Shown here piece by piece: positions 16,485-27,606 of a DNA stretch of 64,000 bases (position 1 is the first letter of the stretch; every line of letters begins with the position of its first letter). The position numbers and the translations under genes were made by a program. The notes beneath the pieces are model-generated. The model had not been told where the DNA came from, made no database searches, and saw only the letters and a program-made list of their open reading frames with translations. The stretch is from Candidatus Fermentithermobacillaceae bacterium (GTDB lineage: Bacteria > Bacillota > Sulfobacillia > Fermentithermobacillales > Fermentithermobacillaceae), in NCBI GenBank assembly GCA_018052455.1, contig JAGPNE010000002.1, positions 109,506 to 173,505 on the forward strand, in the 5' to 3' direction.

Positions 16485-18488
16485 ATGAGCGAAAAAGACC
16501 TAACAGAATTCCAAGAAGATTTACAGGTGTTTCTGGCAGAAGTGGACGAAATCCTCGCAGACACTGAGGAGAACCTAGTTGCACTCGAGAAGTCGCCAGA
16601 CATTTCTGTCATCCAGGAAGTATTTAGAGCAATGCACACAATCAAGGGTGGAGCTGCTACTTTGGGGTTTCAAGATGGTGTGGAAGTAACCCATACTATG
16701 GAAAGCATAATGGAAAAGGTGCGCTCGGGAGAGCAAGAGCTCACTTCAGAAATGGTAGATATACTGTTTATGGTGCTTGATTGGTTGAAGGCCTGGAGGA
16801 TTTCCCTAGAAGATCAAACACAGACCCCTTCCATTGAGGGCGTAATGGACCGTATAAGGCGGTTTGCTTCTGAGGGAAATGTGCAGGGCAGAAGTACCCC
16901 GGCGAAAGATGCAAAGACCAGAAAAGCTCCAAGTAGCGACTTACTTGAGAAACTTGATGCCTGTGTCTCTGAGGGAGTTTCCTTGTACGAGGTGAAAGTG
17001 AGGCTCAATCCGCACGCCGATCTTTTGTCTGTGAGGTGTTTCCAGGTCTATACTCTGGTATCTGAGTTAGTGGATATCCTTGGCTCAAGCCCGTCAATCC
17101 AAGATATAGAATCCGACAATGTGGGAGATACTGTAACGCTTTATGTTGTAGGAGCCGACAGTGGCGAGCTTGCCAGAAGAACCGCCGAATCAGTGCAGGA
17201 TGTAGCCGAAGTCTCTGTAATGCCTTACAAACCCCAGGCCCGAGAGTCTTCCCAGGCGAATGTCAGAAACGGCGCGCCAGAAGGAGTTTCATCAGATAAG
17301 GCTGTCAAGCGGTCCTCATTAGGGCGTACGGTAAGAGTTGATGTGGACCTCCTCGACTTTCTTATGAACATGGTAGGCGAGCTTGTAATTGACAGGACCC
17401 GTCTGACCCAGTTGGCGTCTAGGCTACTAGTGGACAAGAGTACCTCAGTGATTGGAAACGAACTGGGGGCTTTGGCATCTCATCTGCAGCGGACTTCTCA
17501 GGAATTGCAGGAAGGAATAATGAGGGCGAGACTTCTGCCCCTTAAGAACATATTCACCAAGTTCCCAAGGATGACAAGAGATTTGGCGAGCAGGTGCGGA
17601 AAGCAGATAGATCTGCAAATCCAAGGAGAAAACACAGAATTGGATCGCACCGTTCTAGAGGCCATAGACGATCCTCTCATTCACATATTGAGAAATGCCG
17701 TGGACCATGGCATCGAGAGCCCAGAGGAAAGAAGAGCCAAAGGCAAACCAGAGAATGGCACTGTTACGCTATCTGCCTGGCACGAGGAAAACCAAGTTGT
17801 GATACAGGTAAAAGATGATGGTGCCGGAATAGATCCAGAGAAAATAAAGCGATCGGCTTTGAACAAAGGGCTTATAAGCGCGGACGAGGCGGCGAAGATG
17901 TCTGAGAAGGATGCGCTGGAGCTCATTTTCTTGCCCGGGTTTTCTACTGCGCAGGTTGCTACTCAGGTGTCCGGTAGGGGTGTGGGCATGGATGTCGTTC
18001 GCACCAACCTTGAACGAATTAACGGTCATATTGAGGTGAGGAGCCAAGTAGATCTTGGGACTGCATTTACGTTGAGGTTGCCTTTGACCCTGGCCATAAT
18101 GCGTGCTCTGCTAATAGAATGTTCTGGGCTTACCTACGCCATACCCACATCATCCGTTGAAGAGGCAATTGCCCTCAGAAAGGAAGAGATAAGGACGATA
18201 CAGGGTAAGCCCGCTATGTTAGTGAGGGGCAGGGTCTTTCCTCTCGTTTCTCTCGAAGGAGCTCTTGACGGGAATTCGTGGGCTTTGAAAGACACCCTAC
18301 AGTATGCGGTCCTTACAAGGACTAACGATGAGCCTCTGGCTTTGGGAGTAGATGACCTAGTAGGAGAAGAAGAGATCGTGCTTAAAGACATGGGCAAGAT
18401 GCTGTCTAGGCTCAAGGGTATCACTGGTGCAACTATCCTTCCCGACGGCGATCCTGCACTGATTCTGGACGTTAATCGTCTGCTTTGA
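16485..18488 (+). CDS. cheA: Chemotaxis histidine kinase CheA
   Basis: CheA autophosphorylates in response to receptors and passes phosphate to CheY and CheB. Domains in order: HPt with the phosphorylated His51 in FRAMHTIKGGAATLGF, a CheY-binding P2-like region (about 155-250), the dimerisation helices (about 280-340), the ATPase domain with N box ILRNAVDHGIE, G1 DDGAGIDPEKI and G2 GRGVGMDVV, and a C-terminal CheW-like domain (about 530-667). Length is normal for the family. The ATG lies 10 bases after cheW, indicating tight co-expression. Confidence 0.96.
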   Translation: MSEKDLTEFQEDLQVFLAEVDEILADTEENLVALEKSPDISVIQEVFRAMHTIKGGAATLGFQDGVEVTHTMESIMEKVRSGEQELTSEMVDILFMVLDWLKAWRISLEDQTQTPSIEGVMDRIRRFASEGNVQGRSTPAKDAKTRKAPSSDLLEKLDACVSEGVSLYEVKVRLNPHADLLSVRCFQVYTLVSELVDILGSSPSIQDIESDNVGDTVTLYVVGADSGELARRTAESVQDVAEVSVMPYKPQARESSQANVRNGAPEGVSSDKAVKRSSLGRTVRVDVDLLDFLMNMVGELVIDRTRLTQLASRLLVDKSTSVIGNELGALASHLQRTSQELQEGIMRARLLPLKNIFTKFPRMTRDLASRCGKQIDLQIQGENTELDRTVLEAIDDPLIHILRNAVDHGIESPEERRAKGKPENGTVTLSAWHEENQVVIQVKDDGAGIDPEKIKRSALNKGLISADEAAKMSEKDALELIFLPGFSTAQVATQVSGRGVGMDVVRTNLERINGHIEVRSQVDLGTAFTLRLPLTLAIMRALLIECSGLTYAIPTSSVEEAIALRKEEIRTIQGKPAMLVRGRVFPLVSLEGALDGNSWALKDTLQYAVLTRTNDEPLALGVDDLVGEEEIVLKDMGKMLSRLKGITGATILPDGDPALILDVNRLL

Positions 18489-18522
18489 GAAGTTTTGCTC
18501 ATCTGCGTAAGGAGGAGCATGG

Positions 18523-19083
18523 ATGAACAAGTCTTTTTTCCAGGAGTGTACCAGACTTGGTGTCGAGAAGGCGAGAACGACTCTTAGCGCCATTACAGGG
18601 ATGCCTTGTGAAGCTGACTTCAGCAACGTAAAGTGTACTGAAGTCGATCATGTACCTATGCTTTCTGGGTATCTCGATGATATCGTGTTTAGTTCTTGGG
18701 TGTCCTTTACAGGTGAAATGGAAGGTCAGATCATAATACTGTTTAGGCCCGATTCGCCTCACGATGTGGTTTCCTCTATGGTGCCTCATTTCATTGAAGA
18801 AGCAGATTCAGAAAATCAGCAGGAACTGGAGGAATCCATAGTTTCTGAAATTGCGAACATGATAGGGTGTTCGCTTTTGGGTGCTATAGCAGATATGGCG
18901 CAGATGACTCTTAAGCCGTCTCCGCCTCTTTTGATTAGGGAAATGGCCGGCGCGATCCTAGAAACAGCATTAGCCACTAGCTATCTTTACTCAGGCGAGG
19001 TGTTTGCGTCTGACGTGAAGTTTTCTCTTGACGGTAGCGAGGCTTTCTTTGAGATAGTTTTGCTGTCGAGTAGGGAAAAGTAG
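18523..19083 (+). CDS. cheC: CheC-family CheY-P phosphatase
   Basis: CheC dephosphorylates CheY-P and, in Bacillus-type systems, binds CheD. The 186-residue product has one intact phosphatase site of the form S-x3-E-x2-N (SIVSEIANMIG, about residues 105-115). The second site expected in CheC is degenerate: the pseudo-repeat reads REMAGAIL, with glycine where the asparagine should be. It is followed by cheD, the usual order. AAGGAGG precedes ATG 18523. Confidence 0.85.
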   Translation: MNKSFFQECTRLGVEKARTTLSAITGMPCEADFSNVKCTEVDHVPMLSGYLDDIVFSSWVSFTGEMEGQIIILFRPDSPHDVVSSMVPHFIEEADSENQQELEESIVSEIANMIGCSLLGAIADMAQMTLKPSPPLLIREMAGAILETALATSYLYSGEVFASDVKFSLDGSEAFFEIVLLSSREK

Positions 19084-19116
19084 AACAAATGGCACTACCT
19101 AGGATGGGGGATCCAA

Positions 19117-19683
19117 ATGGACGTAGACGGTTTCCGGGTTACCCCGGTAAAGATTGCAGAAATCAAAGTGTCAAACGACCACGATGAGTTACTGGTTGCT
19201 TACTCGCTAGGTTCTTGTGTAGGGGTAGCGCTATGGGATCCCGGCTGTCGCGCCGGAGGAATGGCACATGTATTTCTGCCGTGTCCTAGACAGTCCAACT
19301 ACATAGCTGCCTCCGGAAACTCAGAAATCATCCCTGGTCGTTTTCGTCCGACGGAGCCGAATGAACAGCCAGGAAAGTACGGAACTATGGCAGTTTCTAA
19401 CCTTATACACTCATTGGCCAAAAGTGGCTGCAAAAAAGAAAGCCTTGTGGCAGTAATAGCAGGTGGAGCCAACGTTATACCAGGCTTGTCTTCCCCTTTT
19501 GGAGACGTCGGAGATATGAATCTCAAAGCAGTAGAAGAGGCTTTAGCAGTTGAGCGAATCACGGTAGTTGGGAGAGATACAGGCGGCAACTATGGAAGGT
19601 CGATGTACCTATATGTGGACGCAGGTGTTGTGAAAGTCATTTCCATATCAGGGCCTGAAAGAGAATTCAGATTCAAGGAGTGA
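19117..19683 (+). CDS. cheD: Chemoreceptor glutamine deamidase CheD
   Basis: CheD deamidates glutamines in chemoreceptors and interacts with CheC for adaptation. The catalytic cysteine is in YSLGSCVGVALWD and the histidine in GMAHVFLP; further family blocks are VIAGGANV and VVGRDTGGNYGRSMYL. The 188-residue length fits. It lies between cheC and cheY, and the last bases of its coding region provide the AAGGAG ribosome binding site of cheY. Confidence 0.95.
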   Translation: MDVDGFRVTPVKIAEIKVSNDHDELLVAYSLGSCVGVALWDPGCRAGGMAHVFLPCPRQSNYIAASGNSEIIPGRFRPTEPNEQPGKYGTMAVSNLIHSLAKSGCKKESLVAVIAGGANVIPGLSSPFGDVGDMNLKAVEEALAVERITVVGRDTGGNYGRSMYLYVDAGVVKVISISGPEREFRFKE

Positions 19684-19688
19684 AGAGT

Positions 19689-20048
19689 ATGGCGAAAATC
19701 TTGGTTGTAGATGATGCGATGTTCATGAGAAACAAGACTTCAAGGTTGCTTCAGGAGAACGGCTATGAGGTGGTAGAAGCAAGTAACGGTGAGGAAGCCG
19801 TCGAGCGTTACGTAAAAGAGAATCCTGATCTGGTACTTATGGATATTACCATGCCGATACTAGATGGCATCGAGTCTCTCAAACAGATGAAAGAGCATGA
19901 TCCGGAAGCGAGAGTAGTGATGGTAACAGCGCTTGGGCAGAAAAGCATGGTGCTAGAGGCACTAAAAGCGGGCGCAAGGGATTTTATCGTAAAGCCTTTT
20001 CAGTCAGACACACTATTGGAAGCAGTCAGGAAGCAATGTGAGGCGTAA
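19689..20048 (+). CDS. cheY: Chemotaxis response regulator CheY
   Basis: This is a single receiver domain of 119 residues. The acid pocket is in ILVVDDAMFMR, the phosphorylated aspartate is D52 in LVLMDITMP, the conserved threonine is in VMVTALGQ and the lysine in IVKPF. Phosphorylated CheY would bind the flagellar switch or another motility motor. ATG 19689 is chosen because AAGGAG ends eight bases before it; the GTG at 19680 overlaps that site and cheD. Confidence 0.94.
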   Translation: MAKILVVDDAMFMRNKTSRLLQENGYEVVEASNGEEAVERYVKENPDLVLMDITMPILDGIESLKQMKEHDPEARVVMVTALGQKSMVLEALKAGARDFIVKPFQSDTLLEAVRKQCEA

Positions 20049-20053
20049 GATAA

Positions 20054-21148
20054 TTGGGTATGAATGAAGAAAAGGTAAGGGTCCTTATTGCCGATGATTC
20101 TGTGTTCATGCGGCGGATGCTCAGGCAGATGCTATCTAGCGACTCCCGCATCGAGGTCGTCGACGAAGCGGTAGATGGGGTTGAGGCGGTTGCCAAGTGC
20201 ATTTCGGTCAGCCCCGATGTGCTGATCCTGGACGTGGAGATGCCCAAACTTGACGGGATCTCAGTCCTGAAGAACATAATGAGCAATCGGCCTTTGCCAG
20301 TAGTGATGTTTTCATCGCTGACTCAGCGTGGTTCCCAGGTGACGCTGGAGGCCCTTTCTATCGGAGCCGTAGATTTTGTTCCCAAACCTGCCTCTAAAGA
20401 TGCCGTTACTTCTGTTGCTTCCGAATTGTGTCAAAAAGTTATCCAAGCTTCTAAAGCCAGACTGAGAATTCGGGAGCCGCTGCGTCGCCACGAGAAAGAG
20501 AGGGCCAAGAAGAGGAAGCCTTCTATTGGCGAGGCTCCTTTGGGGTCTTTGGTTGTGATTGGCTCCTCAACTGGTGGACCGCAGGCTTTGGAGCAGATTG
20601 TTCCACGATTGTCGCCTAGCCTTTCTTGTGCGGTTGTTATATGTCAGCACATGCCTAAAGGGTTTACGAGTTCTTTTGCTCAGAGGCTTGACGGAATGTC
20701 CTCTTTGTCCGTGCGAGAGTCTGAGCAAGAAGATATTCTCGAACCGGGGGTAGTACTTGTGGCAAGGGGTGGGTATCATCTTCGCCTCGATTCGTCTCTT
20801 TCAGATGTCAGACAGTCTTTCCACGCATATCTAGATGAAGGTACGCCTGTCCATGGAGTTAGGCCGTCAGTAGACATAACTCTCTTTGACGCAGTCTCAC
20901 TTTTTGGCTCGAGTCTTATGGTGGTAATACTTACAGGTATGGGCTTTGATGGGGCAAAAGGAGCATGGGCTGCGAAACAGAAAGGTGCTACAGTGATTTG
21001 TCAAGATCAGGAGACATCGGTTGTATGGGGGATGCCAAAGGCCTGCTATGAGACTGGAGCTACAGACGTGCTTGTACCTGTTACGGATATTGCTGGTATT
21101 ATCAACCAGTTTTGCATGAACCATACGAAACGGGGTTTTGGGAAATGA
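20054..21148 (+). CDS. cheB: Chemotaxis protein-glutamate methylesterase CheB
   Basis: CheB removes methyl groups from receptor glutamates after phosphorylation by CheA. An N-terminal receiver domain has the phospho-acceptor D60 in LILDVEMPKLDG; the C-terminal esterase domain carries the Ser-His-Asp set in SSTGGPQALEQ, CQHMPKGFTSSFAQRL and GMGFDGAKG. The basic linker between them (RRHEKERAKKRK) is longer than in short CheB forms. TTG 20054 or ATG 20060 could start it. The stop overlaps the cheR start. Confidence 0.95.
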   Translation: MGMNEEKVRVLIADDSVFMRRMLRQMLSSDSRIEVVDEAVDGVEAVAKCISVSPDVLILDVEMPKLDGISVLKNIMSNRPLPVVMFSSLTQRGSQVTLEALSIGAVDFVPKPASKDAVTSVASELCQKVIQASKARLRIREPLRRHEKERAKKRKPSIGEAPLGSLVVIGSSTGGPQALEQIVPRLSPSLSCAVVICQHMPKGFTSSFAQRLDGMSSLSVRESEQEDILEPGVVLVARGGYHLRLDSSLSDVRQSFHAYLDEGTPVHGVRPSVDITLFDAVSLFGSSLMVVILTGMGFDGAKGAWAAKQKGATVICQDQETSVVWGMPKACYETGATDVLVPVTDIAGIINQFCMNHTKRGFGK

Positions 21149-21969
21149 TCAGAAACCAAGGTCTTTCTGAAGACGACGTTAACTTCTACGGTACTGAGTA
21201 TGCGTTTTTTTGTAAGAAGGTAACTGACCTATCGGGAATAAAACTACATAACTACAAGAGCCAACAGATGCATCGCAGGCTCGTGAACTACATGAAAAGG
21301 AATCAGATACCAGACTTCCTTACATTTGCAAAACGCTTGGAGAAAAACCAGCATGAGTTGGCCAAGTTACTTGACTACCTTACCATAAACGTTTCTGAGT
21401 TCTTTCGCAATTCGGAGCACTGGGAAGTGTTACGAGACGAGATTATTCCCGAACTTGTCCGCTCGACTCCGCTAGGCACAACAATACACGCGTGGAGCGC
21501 AGGTTCTTCAGGAGGACAGGAAGCGTATTCTCTTGGAATGGTTTTCCTAGAGGCAGGTTTTCGCAAAGTATCAATACTCGGGACTGACATAGACGAAGGT
21601 AGCCTGAAGAAAGCGGAAGAAGGACTGTATTCGGAAGACGAAATCAAAGGTGTTCCGGAGGCGCTTCTTTCTAAGTATTTCGACGTTGACGGACAATCTT
21701 ATAGGATCAACAAGAAACTACGGCAAATTGTGAGGTTTGAAAAGCAAAACCTGTTGGGGATGGAGTATCCCAGGAATATGGATCTTGTTCTTTGCAGAAA
21801 TGTTTTAATATATTTCACAGATGAAGGCAAAAATCACGTCCTTGCGCATATAGCTCGTTCTATTGTGCCAGGCGGGATACTATTCATAGGTGCGACGGAA
21901 GCGTTGTTCAACGCAAGGGATTACGGGTTTTCTCAGATTCGTCCGTTTTTCTACAGACGTTGCTCTTAG
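21145..21969 (+). CDS. cheR: Chemotaxis protein methyltransferase CheR
   Basis: CheR methylates receptor glutamates using S-adenosylmethionine and opposes CheB. The N-terminal helical domain (YFCKKVTDLSGIKL-like, with LLDYLTINVSEFFRN) is followed by the SAM-binding domain with WSAGSSGGQEAYSLGM, ILGTDID and LVLCRNVLIYF. The first motif reads AGSSGGQEAYS where many CheR proteins have GCSTGEEPYS, a mild variation. ATG 21145 overlaps the cheB stop (ATGA); an upstream TTG at 21112 would overlap cheB by 37 bases. Confidence 0.95.
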   Translation: MIRNQGLSEDDVNFYGTEYAFFCKKVTDLSGIKLHNYKSQQMHRRLVNYMKRNQIPDFLTFAKRLEKNQHELAKLLDYLTINVSEFFRNSEHWEVLRDEIIPELVRSTPLGTTIHAWSAGSSGGQEAYSLGMVFLEAGFRKVSILGTDIDEGSLKKAEEGLYSEDEIKGVPEALLSKYFDVDGQSYRINKKLRQIVRFEKQNLLGMEYPRNMDLVLCRNVLIYFTDEGKNHVLAHIARSIVPGGILFIGATEALFNARDYGFSQIRPFFYRRCS

Positions 21970-22021
21970 ATGAAGTGTATACATACAATCAGGGTCTAAT
22001 GCATGTTAGGAGGATTATCTA

Positions 22022-22495
22022 ATGTTGAAAGCGAGTTTGGTCAACCCTTTTTTGGAATCCGCTTACACTTTCCTCAAACAAGAATTGGGGGCAGAGGTGA
22101 CTCGCGGACAATTACGTCTTGAGGAGTCAAGGGCTACGTCGGGAGAGGTTAACGTAGCCATAGGAGTAACTGGGGAAGCTGAAGGTATCGTTTTGTACTG
22201 TATGTCAGAGCGCACTGCAAAGGCCATTGCAGGAGCGCTAATCGGCGATGCTGTGCCTGTGTTTGATAGCCTAGCTGAGTCAGCGATTGCAGAGATGGGG
22301 AACATAATAACCGGGCAGGCGGCAACAGGGTTGGAAGAGCATGGATACATATGCAAACTTTCGCCGCCTACGATAATATCAGGCAAAGGGGTCGTGATTT
22401 CCACACTGGACATCCAGAGGCTTATCATACCGCTGGATCTTTCTCTTGGACATCTTGATATTTGCGTGGCTCTGAGATATCTTGTGACGAGGTAG
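22022..22495 (+). CDS. cheX: CheX-like CheY-P phosphatase
   Basis: The 157-residue protein matches the CheX branch of the CheC/CheX/FliY phosphatases: N-terminal VNPFLESAYTFLKQELG and one active-site helix SAIAEMGNIITG of the form S-x3-E-x2-N. CheX dimers hydrolyse CheY-P faster than CheC. AGGAGG precedes ATG 22022. It closes the chemotaxis operon, which therefore encodes two different CheY-P phosphatases, a normal feature of many Firmicutes and Thermotogae. Confidence 0.85.
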   Translation: MLKASLVNPFLESAYTFLKQELGAEVTRGQLRLEESRATSGEVNVAIGVTGEAEGIVLYCMSERTAKAIAGALIGDAVPVFDSLAESAIAEMGNIITGQAATGLEEHGYICKLSPPTIISGKGVVISTLDIQRLIIPLDLSLGHLDICVALRYLVTR

Positions 22496-22627
22496 TCTTT
22501 GCATGCCTGAAGGAAACTAACCGAAGGTTTTCTTCGTCTTAGTACTCGCAAAGCTAGCCCGGACCGTATAAGATTAAGTAACTAACGTGAGCACTCAATT
22601 GTAGCTGCGCAGATTGGAAGTCAAGCC

Positions 22628-23878
22628 ATGCAGAATCATGACAGATCCAGGCAAAGTGAGAGAGCATTAGCAAAGGAAGGAAAGTCAAGGCGCCGTAGAC
22701 GTGCAGTTATGGGCATGTTCGTGGCGCTTTTGCTTGTAGCCGGAGTGTGTGTTGCCTACGGTCAAGGAGGTTCATCGATCAAGGAATTCTTTCGTCAAAC
22801 ACCTTCGTCTCCTTCCGCAGAACAAGATCCCAGCGTCGAGGAACTTCCTGAAACCGACCCTGCCGAGGCAGTTTCCCTAGTGGAAAAAGGCCTTCAGGCC
22901 AGAGGCGTATATGTCACAATGGATGTCTTTGGCACGCCGTCTCAGTTCAAACGGGTGATCACGTTTGTGAGAGAAAACCCAGGACTGAACTGCTTTGTGG
23001 TCGATGTAAAGGATAATAATGGAAGGATACCCTGTACGCCAAAGGGTGATTTTGACATACCCGCCAAGGCGGGAGGTTACAACCACTTTTCCGCGCTGGT
23101 TAACGTCCTCAAAGAAGAGGATTACTACATGATCGCACGTGTAGTGGCTTTTCAGGATCCATATTTGGCAAGGCTCAGGCCTGAACAAGCCATAAGAAAT
23201 GCAGATGGCAGCCTGTGGAAAGATAGAGATGGAAGGCTATGGCTTAACCCGTATGACGAAAGGAATTGGGAGTTTATAAGAGACATCGCCCTTTGGGCCT
23301 GCGAAATGGGTTTTGATGAGGTTCAACTTGACTATGTGAGATTTCCTGATAGCGCCAGGGGATTAGAGCGAACTAGCATCCTTATGCCTGGTTCCGAGAA
23401 CTATGATTCCAGGGGAGATGCCATCGCGGCATTCCTTGAATACATGAATGGGGCCTTGGAGGGCAAAGGTCTTTTGAGCGCCGACGTATTTGGATTTGTT
23501 ACGATCGCCCAGGACGACATGGGTATCGGTCAAAGACTAGAGCAGCTTGCGTCCTTAGTTGATTTCATATCACCTATGGTTTACCCATCTCACTACTACA
23601 ACGCAGGTATTTACGGGTTCGAAGTCCCCGAAGCTCACCCTTCAGAGGTAGTGTATAGAGCGATGCAAGAGGCTATTCAGAGGACCGACGGCCTGAAAGC
23701 CAAGATACGTCCGTGGCTGCAGGATTTTTCTATGAGAATCAAGTATGGTCCTAAAGAGGTTCAGGCCCAAATCGACGCGGTTTACGAACATGGCATAGAA
23801 ACTTTTATGCTATGGAACCCGGCTAACGTTTACACCGACGGCGTAAAATATATAAGAGACGAGTCCACTGAACGCTAG
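22628..23878 (+). CDS. Secreted putative glycoside hydrolase (DUF4015 type)
   Basis: A basic N-terminus and one hydrophobic segment (about residues 27-46) indicate export with a membrane anchor. The rest is the DUF4015 putative glycoside hydrolase barrel: ARGVYVTMDVFGTPSQF, FVVDVKDNNGRIPC, MIARVVAFQDPYLA, FDEVQLDYVRFPD and FISPMVYPSHYYNAG. The aspartates in VDVKD and LDYVRFPD fill positions expected of catalytic acids, but the substrate is not known. It stands alone and shares a bidirectional terminator with the convergent guaB gene. Confidence 0.85.
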   Translation: MQNHDRSRQSERALAKEGKSRRRRRAVMGMFVALLLVAGVCVAYGQGGSSIKEFFRQTPSSPSAEQDPSVEELPETDPAEAVSLVEKGLQARGVYVTMDVFGTPSQFKRVITFVRENPGLNCFVVDVKDNNGRIPCTPKGDFDIPAKAGGYNHFSALVNVLKEEDYYMIARVVAFQDPYLARLRPEQAIRNADGSLWKDRDGRLWLNPYDERNWEFIRDIALWACEMGFDEVQLDYVRFPDSARGLERTSILMPGSENYDSRGDAIAAFLEYMNGALEGKGLLSADVFGFVTIAQDDMGIGQRLEQLASLVDFISPMVYPSHYYNAGIYGFEVPEAHPSEVVYRAMQEAIQRTDGLKAKIRPWLQDFSMRIKYGPKEVQAQIDAVYEHGIETFMLWNPANVYTDGVKYIRDESTER

Positions 23879-23898
23879 AGCAAAACAGACTGATGAAA

Positions 23899-23930
23899 AA
23901 CAACCTGGAAGCATCTGTCTCCAGGTTGTT
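23899..23930. terminator. Bidirectional terminator between convergent genes
   Basis: A perfect 11-bp stem AACAACCTGGA / TCCAGGTTGTT with a 10-base loop is flanked by T-rich sequence on the plus side (TTTCTTT) and by A-rich sequence on the other (GATGAAAAA, a T tract for minus-strand RNA). It separates the glycoside hydrolase gene and guaB. Confidence 0.8.
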
Positions 23931-23957
23931 TCTTTGAAATCGCATAAAAAAGCAGCG

Positions 23958-25792
<1,835 letters not shown>

Positions 25793-27601
25793 TTGTTTAG
25801 AAGAATCCTAGCGGCAGATATCGGCAGTACCACGACAAAAACCGTGCTTTTTGAACGGAGAAACGACAAGTGGGTGCTTGCCGGAAAGACGTCTGTTCCT
25901 ACGACCGTTGAGGCACCTAATCTTGACGTGATGATTGGCCTTAAGAGTGCGCTATCTAAGCTTCAAGAGCGCACGGGTGTCCATATGCTAGAGAACTCAA
26001 GACTCGTTGTTGGCGTAGAAGGGAATAAGGGTGTAGATGCTTTGGTAGGGACATCGAGTGCCGGCGGAGGACTGCAGATGGTTGTGGCAGGATTGGTCAA
26101 AGAGCTTACGGCAGAATCCGCTCACAGAGCAGCGCTTGGAGCAGGCGCTATTGTGGCCGACGTGATCGCGATTGACGATTCGAGAAGTACGATAGAAAAG
26201 ATAGAAACTCTAAAGCGGATTAGACCTGACATGATCCTCATAACCGGCGGTACCGACGGGGGAAATATCTCAGAAGTAGCATCTATTGCGGAAATCGTTG
26301 CAATGGGGGCCCCGGAGCCTAGATTTGGGAAAGATTTCAAACTTCCCGTTATTTTCGCAGGGAATGTGCAGGCAAGGCCCATGATAGAGAGGATTTTTGA
26401 AAAGCTATCTGAGCGTATGTACGTCGTCTATACTGACAACATCCGGCCTGTGCTTGAAAGAGAGGTCCTTGAACCTGCAAGGAGAGCTATCCACGAACTG
26501 TTTCTGGAGCACGTAATGATGCATGCTCCTGGCTATGCTACATTGGTTTCTTGGACACAGGGTAACGTGAAGCCTACCCCTGTGGCGGTAGGCGATGCGC
26601 TGAGGTATGTGAGTGAATTAGCTCAAGGCGACGTTCTGGCTGTCGACGTTGGAGGGGCAACCACTGACGTGTTTTCTGTTATTGACGGCGAATTCTACAG
26701 AACAGTATCAGCCAACTTGGGAATGTCCTACAGTATGGGAAATGTCCTGGGTGAAGCAGGTATAGATGCTGTCATGAGATGGCTACCCGGGCAGTGGGAT
26801 GACAACATTCTGAGAAACTGGAATTTCAACAAGATGATAAGGCCTACTACTTTGCCGCAGACCTTTGAAGAACTTATGTTAGAACAAGCAGTCTGCAAAG
26901 AGGTCCTGCGCCTTTCCATGAGTCACCACAAGTCGCTTATTCGCGAACTCAAGGGAGTTCAGCGGCGCCGTAGCATCGGTGATATGTTTTACCAGGTACC
27001 TAGCGGTGAGACTCTGGTAGATATGATGAAAGTAAAGGCCATTGTTGGAACAGGCGGCTCTCTTTCATACGCTCCTAGACGAAACCAGGCTGCCATGATA
27101 CTCATAGATGGCTTTCAACCTGAAGGTGTAACTGATCTTTACGTAGACAGCCAGTTCCTGTTGCCGCATATGGGCGCCCTCATGGATCTTGATAGTGATA
27201 TAGCGGAAGAAATGATGATGACCGAGTGCTTAGTCCCCTTGGGCACTTGCGTAGTGCCAATGGGGCCGCGAGTGAGTCCAGGTACTGTCATGGCCCAGGT
27301 CAAGATTGGAGAACGTACCTACGAGGTCGTTGGAGGCGAGATTACAGTAATTCCTCTTGACCATGCAGATACAACCAGGATGGAGATTATGCCCGGAAGG
27401 AACTTTGATGTAGGCGAAGGTCCGGGCAGACCCATGGTGAAAGAGGGAGTAACCGGAGTTACTGGTGTTATTCTTGACGGGCGAGCGCGTCCCATAGTAT
27501 TTCCCGCGGCAGACAGCTATCAATACGGAGCCGTAGCGCGCTGGTATAGCGAGTTTGACGCTTATCCTGCCGAATTCCTAGACAACTTGACGAGGAGGTG
27601 A
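25793..27601 (+). CDS. GlmL/MutL-family ASKHA ATPase
   Basis: The protein belongs to the MutL (glutamate mutase L, GlmL) family, linked to adenosylcobalamin mutases as reactivation-type factors. Nucleotide-binding motifs of the actin/Hsp70 fold are clear: ADIGSTTTKTVLF (phosphate 1), VDVGGATTDVFSV (phosphate 2) and VGTGGSLSY (adenosine). At 602 residues it is longer than the usual form of about 460, with a C-terminal extension after residue 470 (MGPRVSPGTVMAQVKIGERTYEVVGG region). No cobalamin mutase is nearby, so function is open. AAAGGAGG precedes the TTG start. The next gene starts about five bases after its stop. Confidence 0.85.
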   Translation: MFRRILAADIGSTTTKTVLFERRNDKWVLAGKTSVPTTVEAPNLDVMIGLKSALSKLQERTGVHMLENSRLVVGVEGNKGVDALVGTSSAGGGLQMVVAGLVKELTAESAHRAALGAGAIVADVIAIDDSRSTIEKIETLKRIRPDMILITGGTDGGNISEVASIAEIVAMGAPEPRFGKDFKLPVIFAGNVQARPMIERIFEKLSERMYVVYTDNIRPVLEREVLEPARRAIHELFLEHVMMHAPGYATLVSWTQGNVKPTPVAVGDALRYVSELAQGDVLAVDVGGATTDVFSVIDGEFYRTVSANLGMSYSMGNVLGEAGIDAVMRWLPGQWDDNILRNWNFNKMIRPTTLPQTFEELMLEQAVCKEVLRLSMSHHKSLIRELKGVQRRRSIGDMFYQVPSGETLVDMMKVKAIVGTGGSLSYAPRRNQAAMILIDGFQPEGVTDLYVDSQFLLPHMGALMDLDSDIAEEMMMTECLVPLGTCVVPMGPRVSPGTVMAQVKIGERTYEVVGGEITVIPLDHADTTRMEIMPGRNFDVGEGPGRPMVKEGVTGVTGVILDGRARPIVFPAADSYQYGAVARWYSEFDAYPAEFLDNLTRR

Positions 27602-27606
27602 GGAAC

